A DNA stretch of 64,000 bases from Atrina japonica. Taxonomy: Eukaryota > Mollusca > Bivalvia > Pterioida > Pinnidae. A program made the translations under genes and the position numbers. Shown here piece by piece: positions 23,201 through 36,100 of the stretch (positions are counted from its first letter, which is position 1; each line of letters starts with the position of its first letter). The notes beneath the pieces were generated by a model, which saw only the letters and a program-made list of their open reading frames with translations, ran no database searches and had not been told where the DNA came from. The stretch is taken from positions 542,001-606,000 of the forward strand of contig BROG01000139.1 of assembly GCA_030159075.1 (NCBI GenBank). Reading direction: 5' to 3'.

Positions 23201-26200
23201 ATCGTTTATTATCTTTTTGTCTTTATCCAGGGCCGGGTGTTTACTATGGTGATGTTGATGTTACGGGGGCGTGTGGTCCCGAGTCGGTGACAACAAACAC
23301 AAAACTTATGAGGTATGTGGTGCTTCTATATCTGTGACAGCTTTTTGGAGACTCTTATCAGACATTTATTGTTTTCGGCTGGAGACAATATTTGTTTTTT
23401 GTTTTAAAACAGGTTCTTATCTTTTCTTAAACATGTTAAATGATATACTTTTTACCTTGCACTTAATTTTCTTCCTAAGAGAAGACAAATCGAAATTGAA
23501 AGCAAAACATTCAAAGCTAAATATTTGAAGCAAGGACATACATGCCATCCATGAGGTGGTGATTTAGGGCAAATTTAAGAATGGGCTTTTATGTTTTCTG
23601 TCGTAAAAGGGCGAAAAATTCCAGGTATACAATAAAGCTAGAAGCCAATCTTAAATTATCTTTAAAGTTTTGACCTCCATCAGTTGATAAGTGGAAGATA
23701 TTGTAATTCATTTAAACTTTAGTAGACATTGTAGCATACATGTCAGATGCTGTTATTCAGCATACCTGGAAATTTTCACTCCCGTTTAATTTTTCGCCAT
23801 TTTTGCCCTTAGATGAGAGGGCGAATTTAAAATGAAAACGAAATTTTCATGCTGAATGATTGAAGCATGGACATAGATGGCATTCATGAGACTATGCTAT
23901 TCTAGCTACCATTTATTTGGGAAATTTTGACCATTGTTTAATTTTGGCCAATGTCTGACACGTGGCTCTCCATGTGCGTTTTTGACGTCATTCGATTGTG
24001 ATGTCATAATCACACATATGTTTGACGGGCCATTTGATTGTGACGTCATAATGGAAAAGTTTGCCAAAAGGTGCTGTGTCGGGCATTTGGCAATAGGTCA
24101 GTTTGGCCACCCTGTTAAAATGCCCAAAATTAAACCGTCCAAAATATGTATATGTTTGATGGCCAGAAAAATGGATCTTTTTTTAATTACATTCATAACT
24201 TTATATCTTAGGCATTTCATTCTCATATCACGGCCGGTATATCGATACTTGGTTTACAATCTACTTAGCAGGATAGCAGGATATCTCATTGATACTTGCT
24301 CAGAGAAGTCTAGATAATTTATATCCTTTTTCGAGCTGAAATCATTGTGAAAAACTGTGCATAATTATTTTCTGTAACCATACTTATAATGTCGATTACC
24401 CTCTAGGGAAATTTCAACAACCTGGAATGTTCATTATAACAAGACTGAGATTTGATGCAATTTGAAATTTAAAAATGATATAAATACAAATGACCAAAAT
24501 TAAACTGGTAAAAAAATAACCCTTCATTTTATGACCAAAGTGGCCAAATTTTAGCAATGCCAAAATATCCCAATTTACAATATTTGTTCTGTTATGCATT
24601 CTATTACAGTTTATTTTCATATTTCAACTGATATTTTTATGACGCACATAGGTATCCAAGAGATGGAGACGAGAAATCAACAAACCCCACATCCATGGTT
24701 TTAACGGAATTTCACGTGTTACTTCTTTTCCCAGACAGGTAAGATCCATAACTTGTACAATGTTTACAACCACCAAATTTTTGTCAATGCTGGAAAGAAA
24801 ATTGTACAAATATCTATGAGGAAGAATAATAGAATCTATCGCAAGTTAAGTTGTAGGATATAAAAATCTCAACCATAACAATTTAATTTTTATACGCAGG
24901 TCGAAAGACTGGATGCACAGTATATTCTTGTTATACTGCCACCATTTTGTACCTGTACATATTTTCTTATTCTGTTTGGAAAATTTATTTTAAAAGAAAT
25001 TTATTTGACATAAGTTTTTGGAATGGCAGTTTTAAAAGTTTTATTTTTATTATTATTTTTTTTATTTTATTTTTTTCAGGTTAAAAGTGATGTGTGTATT
25101 AAATGAACAGCTTATCTATGATGACATTTTTGCAGACGTAAGTATTTCTGGGCGCAGTCAGTTAGATGTTTTTACCCTCTTTCTGATTGGGAATCTCAGT
25201 AAAGATTTGTCATAATTCCTCTGATAACCTATACAACTTCATTTTACAAATCTGTATACACATTTCTTGCAACTTTACAACTTGATAGCAAAAAAATAAA
25301 ATTTGCTGAAAACGATTAAATTCTTTGTGTGCTTGGACTCCACATAAGAATAATTTTGATAATGCAGAATAGTTTTTCCTTTTTGACCAATCAGATTGCT
25401 GTATTAGCTGAAGGTGTGTGACCTTGAGAATTCTTTTCGTCTACTTTCTCAACCAATCAGATCCTAGGTCTTTTTGAATATTGAGACAGACATATCTAGT
25501 TTTACAATTCCTTACTAAGTTTGATTTTACCGTACGTATGTTTTAAGGTATATTGACATTTATTCAATATTTTAAATTACTAACTAAGATAATTATGGGT
25601 TTGAATCTGAGTATCGAGTCATAGTGAATACTATAGAAAAAAATGGTAGTGACTGTTCCTTAACTAAGAACGTGGCAAATGAAATGAAAGTGACCAGTCC
25701 TTCAGATGAGTCTGAAAAATGAGGTCCAATATCACAGCATCTACAGCATGTAAAAGAACTCCCACAGATTTTGTGTCGGTCCATAGCCATGTAAGCAAAA
25801 GATTCTTGGCAGGATGTTAAACAACAATAAAACATTAAAATATTTTAGACATTGTTGTTGTCAGTAATCATGTAAATGTAAATTATTTCATTTTTTCCAG
25901 AGATTTGGGAAACTTTTGGGTCTATGTAAAGACCCAATCAAAGGAAGCATATGGGCATTCACTCCACAGAGTGTGTTTAAATACAAAGTCACCCGAGAAT
26001 CCAGGTAATATCCTAGTTACTTGTTACAGTGGTTGAATCGTAAGGCATTAAGGTTTTCTTTTGTCCAGTATTTGAATCATGAGGAATTAATGTTTCCTTC
26101 GTTCAATTTTTGAATCATTCTTTCATAGGGTAATATGTTACTTACTTAAATGAAAATTCAGTCAATTGACCAGAAATTTCCGGTTGAAATTTTATTGAAT

Positions 26201-29200
26201 TTTGACAGTTCTTTTTTAAATTTTACACTTTTGTTCTGTTGATATTTGTTTTTCTTCATTCTTCAATTTTTCTGTTTACTTTAGAGATGTATGGCAGATG
26301 TATCTGGATAAGAAAGAATTTGAACTTGCCAAGGAATATTGTAAAGTAAGTATTCAAACCTTGCCTTGTTGTAAAGTAAGTATTCAATCCATGCTATATT
26401 GTAAAATGTGTATTCAAACCATGCTATATTGTAAAATGTGTATTCAAATTAAAGTTTAAATTTTATATATTTTACAACAATTAAAAACAAAACATGCGTT
26501 ATGTTCACTTAAAATAAATATTTTCTCAATTGTATGTCAACCCTGATGTTGTCGTGCAGGGGTTCTTGCTGAGGGAGGAAACTGGAGTGCCCAGATAAAA
26601 CCCACGTGTCCGACTTGGCCCCCACCATTCCATCTCACATACTCCCCTGTCCAATCCAAGGATCGAACCCAGGTCGCATTGGTTAGAAGCGAGTGCAATA
26701 TCCACTGTGCTATCCAAACACCCAAATCTATGCTATAATATAGAGGCGGGTATTCTATTTGTTCCTTACCAAGCATAGTCCTTTTACAGATGTTGAAAAA
26801 AATAGCAGGTAGTGTAAGTGCCATATTAATCATAAAATTTAAATTGTAAACATGTTTGTATAATAAAAACAACAAGAGTATTTATTTGATCTTTATATTT
26901 CTTTGTTTTCAGGAAAATGTTGTCCAGATGGACAGAGTGCTAACCAAGCAAGCCGAATATTTGTTTGAAAATGGAAAGTGAGTAAACAAGACCCTCAAAA
27001 TGTCCAGAACAAAGCACTCTTTGTGTGTTTATCATATTTTTGCCTGAACCCTTTCATCTCCAAGTTTCTTTACAGTATGTTCCTTCCCATTGTTTTAGAC
27101 CAGTCCATAATGGTTTGTGGGGTAGTAAGGATTACATTTTGTTATAGTCTGAAGTCATACTATACAAAGAGTACTGCAAGTCTGTTCCTTTGAGTCTACT
27201 TTCCCTTTCCTTTATGTAGGGACATGTTTAAGATTGCAGTTCATTTTACAGCCTAAATCCTTGTAGCGGTCTTATGTTAGAGTATTTGACTTGCACGCAG
27301 AAGGTCCCGAGTTTGATCCTCAGTTTCGGATCATTGATAAGTCATTTAACTCATTCATCATTAGAGACACATTTGGACTGGTCTAAATAATTGATTTACA
27401 GAAGAGTCCAATTTTTTCAAGGGTTAATGATTTTAAAATGGTTGTTTCTGTTCATATGCTTAGCGTAAAAAGTGAAAGTAATGAGTCTTTCATGTGAAGC
27501 CTCAAACCGACGTCCCTAGTCACGGCTGGCAAGGACTAGATGTTCCTTTTTGATGACTCCATTTATATAAATAGTTGGTTTTAATAGTCGTGTTAGTAGT
27601 CCACTTTGAGTGACCTCCCTTGGCACGTACTGCATGTTAGTGTCTATATTGAGTGGTCCCTATTTCCAGTGGCCTTTTAAATGCCACTTCACTTCTGAAA
27701 AATCTGACAAAGGTATCAAACTGCACATCCTAGACCATTTACCCTCTAACTAGGCATAAAGCTGTGTGAACTGGAGATGAAAACTAACCTTTGAAAATCT
27801 GGTATGACCGGGATCGAACCAGAAACCTTCAGGTTGAAGATCTCGTGCCCTACCAACTCAGCTATTCTGTCCCTTTATTTAACTTTAATATATAAAGATT
27901 GTCATGTTTCTTACAGATATCAGGACAGCGCAATGATGTATGCACAGACACAAAACTCATTTGAAGAAATCGCACTGAAGTTCATCAAACTTGACAGAAA
28001 GGATGCCCTGAAATCCTTTATACAAAAGAAACTTCTGTCTTTAAGAGCACAGGTAATATTACATAGTAAAAGTTACGGAAATATTCTTGTTGTCTTTACA
28101 TTAAAATTTTGTAAGATAACTATGATGTTGTCTGTAAAATAAATATGGTGTTGTTTATAAGATAATTGTTGTTTATAAGATAATTATGGTGTTGTTTGTA
28201 AGATAATTATGATGTTGTCTGTAAGATAATTATGGTGTTGTTTATGAGATAATTTAGAGTGTTGTTTATGAGATAATTATGAGTGTTGTTTATAAGATAT
28301 TTATGGTGTTGTCTAAGATATTTATGGTGTTGTTTGGAAGATAATTATGGTGTTGTTTATATGATAATTATGGTGTTGTTTGTAAGATAATTATGGTGTT
28401 GTTTATAAGATAATTATGGTGTTTATAAGATAATTATGGTGTTGTTTATATGATTATGGTGTTTATAAGATAATTATGATGTTGTTTATAAGATAATTGT
28501 TGTGTTGTTTATAAGATACATATGATGTTGTTTATAAGTTAATTATGATGTTGTTTATAAGATATTTATGATGTTCTGTACTTTTTTTCAACAGGACAAG
28601 ACACAGATAACAATGCTAGTGACCTGGTTGATAGAAATCTATTTGAATCAACTTGGAGAAATGAAGGAACAGGGACAAGATGGATCTCCGGATTATGACA
28701 GTGTCCAGGAAGAATTCCGACAGTTTCTGGCACAAGGAAAAATTAAGGTTTGTATGATAGATCAGTAACTGTAACAAAATTTGAAGGAAAAAAAATATTT
28801 TTTTTTAAAATTTAAATAAACATGTAAATCTCAGATGCATCTCTTGGACTTAAGTTTTTCTGTCAATGAATGAATAGAATTGAAATTAAGGGTCAGTAAA
28901 GGATATACAGTGGCTACCAAAAATAAGAACTCACAAGCTGAAGAAACTATAGAAGCTACCAAAAATAAGTACTCACAAACTGAAGGATATACAATAACTA
29001 CCGAAAATAAGTACTTAAAAACTGAAGGTATACAGTAGCTAACAAAAATAAGTATATGTACTCATAAATGTAAGGAATTACAGTTGTTACCAAAATTAAG
29101 TACTCATAAGTTCAGAAACTGAAAATTAATCCAGGTCAGTAGCAACCAAAAAATAGGCATATCACCTCATCTTCCATCTATTTCAGGAGTGTATCAGCAA

Positions 29201-32200
29201 CAACACAAGTGTGGTGTATGACCTGATCGCCAGCCATGGTGATGTGGAGGACATGGTCTTCTTTGCGGTGCTTATGCAGGGTAGGACTATGTCATTTTGT
29301 GGTATTTTATGTATCATAATTCAGTTGATTGATTTGTGTTTCATGTTTCATATAAAATATTTCACTCTTATAGCAATGAACATAATTGTTGAATTTGTAA
29401 CGACACAATTGATTTTGTGACGCAGGATTTGGCAGTATTCCTGAAAATTATTGAAAATGAAGATAAGGCAGAATTTTTTGGTGAGGATGGCATCATGTTC
29501 AATGGAGAATGAAACGTTACAATTTGTTTCTCGTTACAGATTTTGAGAAAGTGATTACCCACCATATACAACATGATCATTACAAAGGGGCACTTGATGT
29601 CTTATCGAAACAGGTAATTGACTTAACCATACATTAAAACATATGCTATTGATGTAAGCCAATTCAACAGGAGTTAAGACAATGCATTAGAGGAGCTAAG
29701 CCAATACACCAGGAGTTCATACAACAGGAGCCAATACAACAGGAGTTAAGCCAATACAACAGGAATGTAACCAATACAAAAGGAGTTTAACTTATACAAC
29801 AGGAGTTAAACCACTACAACAGAAACTAAGCCAATACAACAGTAGCTAATCCAATACAACAGGAGCTAAGCCAATACAACAGGAGCCAAGGCAATACAAT
29901 GTGAGCTAAGCCTATACAATGGGAGCTAAGCCAGCCAACAGAAGCTAAGCCAATACAACAGAAGCTAATCCAATATAACAGGAGCTAAGCCAATACAACA
30001 GGAGTTAAGGCAATACAATGTGAGCTAAGCTTATACAATGGGAGCTAAGCCAGCCATATTTTAGAAGCTAAATTCAGTTGATACATTGAGTAGCTAATCC
30101 AATACAACAGGAGCTAAGCCAATACAACAGGAGCCAAGACAATACAATGTGAGCTAAGCCTATACAATGGGAGCTAAGCCAGCCAACAGAAGCTAAGCCA
30201 ATACAACAGAAGCTAATCCAATACAACAGGAGCTAAGCCAATACAACAGGAGTTAAGGCAATACAATGTGAGCTAAGCCTATACAATGGGAGCAAAGCCA
30301 GCCAACAGAAGCAAAGCCAATACAACAGATGCTAGGCCAATACAACAGTAGCTAAGCCAATACAATGGGCCAAGGCAATACAACAGAAGTCAAGGCAATA
30401 CAGTGGGATCTAAGCCTATACAATGGGAGCTAAGCCAACACAACAGGAGCTAAGCAAATACAACAGGAGCTAAGCCAGTACAACAGGAGCTATGCCAATA
30501 CAACAGGAGCTAAGCCAATACAATGGGAGCGAAGGCAATACAATGGGAGCTAAGCCAATACAACAAGAGCTAAGCCAGTACAATGGGACCTAACTAGTAC
30601 AACAGGAGCTAAGCCAATACAACATGAGCCAAGGCAATACAATGGGAGCTAAGCCAATACAAAGGGAGCTAAGCCAATACAGCAGGAGTTTAACCAATGC
30701 AACAGGACCTTGTTTTTATTGTGTTGTTGCCTGATACGACTATTTGATATTGTCTTTTTAAGCCTCTTATCTTACTTAAATACTATATTATCATCTACAA
30801 CATCATTGACATTTTCTTTTAAACTGTCAGTAAGAACTGATTGTAAAATGGAATGTTATTTTTATCAAATCTCTGCCAGATGTGATATGAGGCTAATTAA
30901 CTCAGATAATAAATGTTCACAACCAGGTGCTTGGTGTGAAAGTGATAAAGGTGAAGGTCACAGATGAAACATTAATCAAGATTCTGTATCAATGTATGGT
31001 TGGCGCTCTACAGGACTTTTATCAGAATGTTTACAGTAAATATTATTAACAATACCAAAGCTACTACAGTTTTACAAAAGAGGCCAAAACAAATACCCAA
31101 GACGATCGTTTCTGTCAATAAGATATCATCATCAGTTGATGTATAAATTCTGGGACTTTTCTTAAAATTGATGATGTAATATCTTATAGGAGAAAAAGGT
31201 TTTTGATGGGACATGCAACAGCAAAACATGTATATATAAAGACACACACACACACAAACATGCACACACACAAACAGACCACACACACATTACACACTCA
31301 CAGAGAGAGAGAGACAGAGAGAGAGAGAGCAAGCAAGCAAGCACACTTGCCATGGTCTAGTGGTAGATTTGATATTTGGTTTTGTCTGAACCAGACTAGC
31401 TTTAAGGAAACAAATTACAGTTTTCTGTATCTACTTTTAGAGTGATGTGGAGCTGATCTACAAGTTCTCTCCCCTGTTGATGCAGTATATTCCCAAGGAA
31501 ACAGTGTCACTATGGATATCAAAGAACAGAGACCTCGAGCCAATGAGATTGATTCCTGCTCTGGTTCAGTATGATCACAACAAGTATAGAGAACAGGTAA
31601 TAATATTTGTATTTTTGTGATATTCTGTTGTTGCTTCCTTTTGGCAGACATTTTGTTTTTTTTAGGTTTGGCAAAAAAATGTTCAGTCTACCCACTTTAC
31701 ACCTCGGGAACTGTATATTATATATGTAATCTCCATTAACAATTTTTAAAATGTTTGACAATTAGTTACTATTTTGTTTGATTATAAAAGCATGCTAATT
31801 TGAAAGACTGTTTCTAGAGAATTGCCATTTTCCACAAAAAAATAATGAAATAAATCTGAGAAATCTCTTTTAAATCTTTCTACACCATGTGTTGCCTATA
31901 TACACTAAGCTCCTGGGCTCAAAATACGATAAAATTTTAAAACATTGTAGCCTTAATTTTATCAGTATAAATGATATTTTCATAAAGTTAGATGCGTGTT
32001 TCTTTGAAGGTAGGAATAAAAAAAAACCATCAAAGCATGACTTGCTTTCAATGTTTTATTTCAATAATAATTTTCTCAACTGCATATAGAATCTACGTCT
32101 GCCATGCCCACTTCACCCCCGACCCCTCCCGGTCCCTTGGCTGGCTGACAATGATCATGAGGGTTGACCTACAGGTTGGTTTTCCAAATTGGATTTAGAC

Positions 32201-33113
32201 TTTTCATCATCAGTTTCAAGTTCAAAATCACTTTCATCTTTGTAATCATTTCCGTCTATCGGTCTAGACTCGCAGAATCTGATGTAAGTGAAATCACTTT
32301 ATAGTAATAAATCGTCAACTTACCTTTGTATACTTACAAAATTCCAAAAGCAGACAGTTTTTCAGTGTCAAAATGAAAACAGACACAACATCCATTGAAA
32401 AGAGACCATACATTGATAAAAGAAGACTTTTGATTGGCTTCTTTGTTACTATGGTTAACAATCAGAACTTCCGCAGCACTTATACCGGCCACTGGTGTTT
32501 TGAGTGCACTGGTTGCGGCACGAATACCGCTGGCTGTTAAAAGATTTTTTTTTTTATTAATGTTCTACTGAACCCATTTTTCTTTTTCTGTCAGCATAAG
32601 AATTGATTAGTTTTGCCAAGTACACCGAGAACTTAGTGAAATTTTCCCAATTTAAAAAAGTGGATGAAAAATTCAGCCAAGTTATGTTATCAAGTAGAAT
32701 TCAAAGACATGAGTTTAAATTTTGATGAATCAGTTCTTCACAATTTTAATGAAAATCAACATGTTTTGTTTTATCTTTCAATCAGGGAAACGAGGCTATC
32801 CGATACCTGGAATTTTGTATTGAGAGTCTGGAGAACAAGGATCAGGCTATACATAACTATCTACTGTCGTTATATGCTAAAATCAAGGACAAACAACTGA
32901 TGACCTACTTACAGATGCAGGGATTGGTATGTGTCTTCTTACTCAGTGGTGTAAATTGTAGCTTTTGACAGTCCTCTGGTTGAAGAAGCTGATCTGTGTT
33001 TGAAAAGCTACAGATTATTGTTCATGTTCTCTCTCTTTCACCTCTGTTTCCCTCTGTCTGTCTCCCTCTGTTGTCTGTCTCTCTTTCTGTCTGTCTGTTG
33101 TCTGTCTGTCCGT

Positions 33114-33146
<33 letters not shown>

Positions 33147-36100
33147 GTCTCTGTCTCTCTCTCTGTCTCTGTCTGTTGTTCTGTCATCTGTCTGTCTCTC
33201 TGTCTCTCTGTTGTTCTGTCTATCTTTCATCTGTCTCTCTGTCTGTCGTTCTGTCTATCTGTCATCTGTCTCTGTCTGTCTCTCTGTCTCTGTCTCTCTG
33301 TCTCTCCCCTTCCCTGTCTGCTACACAAAAGATGAAATAATCATGAAGTATCTTTTTTTTCTTCAAAGAATAATATAAACATGAAAATATGACTGCATAA
33401 TTTTATATTTGAAAGTAATTTATGCTGATCTGTCATTTTTAGATTGCTTTGGGGCCTCTGTGTCTGAGAGGTTAAAGTATTTTACTTTAACCCTTTCACC
33501 CCTAAATATCTAGATGGTATGCTTTTTTCTGTTGTTAAGACAAGTCTATTATGGTCTGTAGGGTTGAAAGGGTTAAACCATTAAGTCTATATAATACAAA
33601 TCATATATGATATAGAAACAATACTCATCACAATGATCTGTTATATGTTTGTTTATCTATCATGGACAGGATCCCGACAGCATCTGTTACGACATGAAGT
33701 ACGCCTTACGATTATGTGCAGAGCATGGCCACAAGAGGGCGTGTGTGCACATCTACTCACTTATGTGCTTGTATGAAGAGGCAGTTGATCTAGCTCTAGA
33801 TGTAAGTAAAGAAACACGATTTATATATTGTAAGTAAAGAAACAAGATTTATATATTTTTTAGTATGTACGAGTGTATGTATGTATGTATGAGTGTGTAT
33901 GTGTGAGGTTTTTTTTATTTCAAATTTTTAGCTTGTTATTTAAACTATTACATTATTTGCAAGAATTATTTGACACATAATATTCAAAATAAAAACCGTA
34001 AAATTAGTTTTTATAATTTATCAATAAAACATGACAACTAGAACTAGATTTTTCTTGTAATATCATTGAACACTCGTAATACTTACAAAATGTCTAAACA
34101 TTAAGAATTTTTCAATTTTTCGTTGCTATCTTTTAAGGTGGATGTGGAACTAGCCAAACAAATGGCAGATAAACCAGATGACGATGACGAAGAACTTAGG
34201 AAGAAGCTATGGCTAAGAATAGGTATGACAGCCTCTCTCTGGTTTGTGATTTAAATACCATACCGTACCTAGTTATTATCACAGTTGAAATGATTGGATA
34301 AAATTAGTCACATTGCTGGGAGAAAACCCCACATAATTGTTTATTTGGAACATGTTTGAGTTTCCTTGTTAGTAGCGTAAAGGTGGAATTTTTAGCGAGA
34401 TGCAGATTTAGCGTATTATCCTTAAAAAACGATATACAATTTTAGTGAAAAGTAATTTTGGTGATTTTATGATTCCAAACAAAACGTTAAACAAGGAATG
34501 ATTTGTTAGTAAGATCTCAACGCTCTCACTAATAATGTCAAAATTGAATTCTTGATAAAAATTCTGCTTATACGGTATATTTCCTATAAAAGGTGTTTCG
34601 AAGTTATACCCATTGTTGGATGCAATTTAGGCATATCTATTGCCTTGGAAGTCATGGAAATTTGCAATGGTTTAGTGGTAGAGAAATGGACTCACAAGCG
34701 GAAGGTCTCGGGTCAAAATTCTCAAAAATGTCTTGCTGGAGCATTACACTTTTACTCATTCACCCCTAAAGACACATTTGGACTGGACTAAGTTTTTGAT
34801 TTACAGAAGAGTCCATTGTTTTTTAGGGGTTGATGAGTTAAACCATTACATTCTTTCATCTCTAGTCAAGGCTACGAGGCGAGATTTGCTGGTCCAGAGG
34901 GTGAAAGGCCTTCTCCCTAATACATTGTGACCAGGTTTTCTCCGTCACCATAAAAAGATTGGACACCACTGTATGACATAAAAAATTGTTGAGTGTGGCA
35001 TAGAACCTAGAAAAAAAAAATGCACCAGAAAAACAAACCCAAAACTTTTCCTTGCTAAATACTGTATACCTGGAATGTTTTTGCCCTTGGTTATTTTCAC
35101 TCATTTACGATGGATAACATATTAACCCTGTCTTAAATTTGCCCTAAATCACCATAGTGACAAGAGTGGTATGTATGTCTGTGCTTCAATAATTTAGCCT
35201 GAAAATTTCGATTTCAATTTAAATTTGTCCTCTCATCTAAGCACAAAAATGGCAAAAATTAAACGAGAGCGAAAATGTCCAGGTCTACAGTAGATGCTTC
35301 ATAACTGATCTAATGCAAACTTTCAGATAACATGTCACATTGCATCATCAATTTCTGTAAAGTTTGATTGACAAGTGTACATTTCGCCTTTGTAGCCAGG
35401 CATGTTGTAGAGGAAGAGAAAGATGTAAAGAGAGCAATGGAGTTCCTACACGACTGTGATCTACTTAAAATAGAAGATATCTTACCTTTCTTTCCAGACT
35501 TTGTTACCATTGATCATTTCAAGGTTTGTTACTATTTATAGACTTATACAAAATGACATTTTTTGTCTAATTCACTCTGCTCAAACAACAATCAAATGTT
35601 TATCAACTAAACACAACCCCATTTTTGGGAGTCGCCTCTTGCCATTCAAGTAGCATAAAGATTTATTAGTAAAACTAAATTGATGTACATAGAGCAAACT
35701 GAATGCTGTAAGGTCACGGGTCATCAGTTGAGTAAATTCATTCTCATACTAATCTGAAAATAAAGAAGAATGATGTAAATATATTTAAAGTTTTATAATT
35801 TCTGTGGAATGTGACAAGATCTATACTAGTGTGTGGCAAAGGTGTGAATGACAAGGTCACTTTCTACCTGTCCGAACTTCTCGTGCATATAATGACCATC
35901 ATAACTGACCAATCAGAGAAACTGTCTTCATGCCTGGTTGTTACTTCAATCACAATTAGTGCAAAATAGATGAATACGTTTGTAATACAAATGGGTTATT
36001 CATAGCTTTGTGTTGTGTCCCTCCATCTTCCTAATTTTCTCCACTGCACTCACCATATTTGGTGTAGGTCATCATCCTGTTTGTAGTGAAGTGTCTGTAT

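Noticed and set aside
27804..28142. Open frame starting MTGIEPETFRLKI
   Set aside because: Its first part is a minus-strand tRNA-like SINE in intron 15. Only the stretch from 27917 (KYQDSAMMYAQ) is VPS18 exon 16, and the end reads into intron 16.
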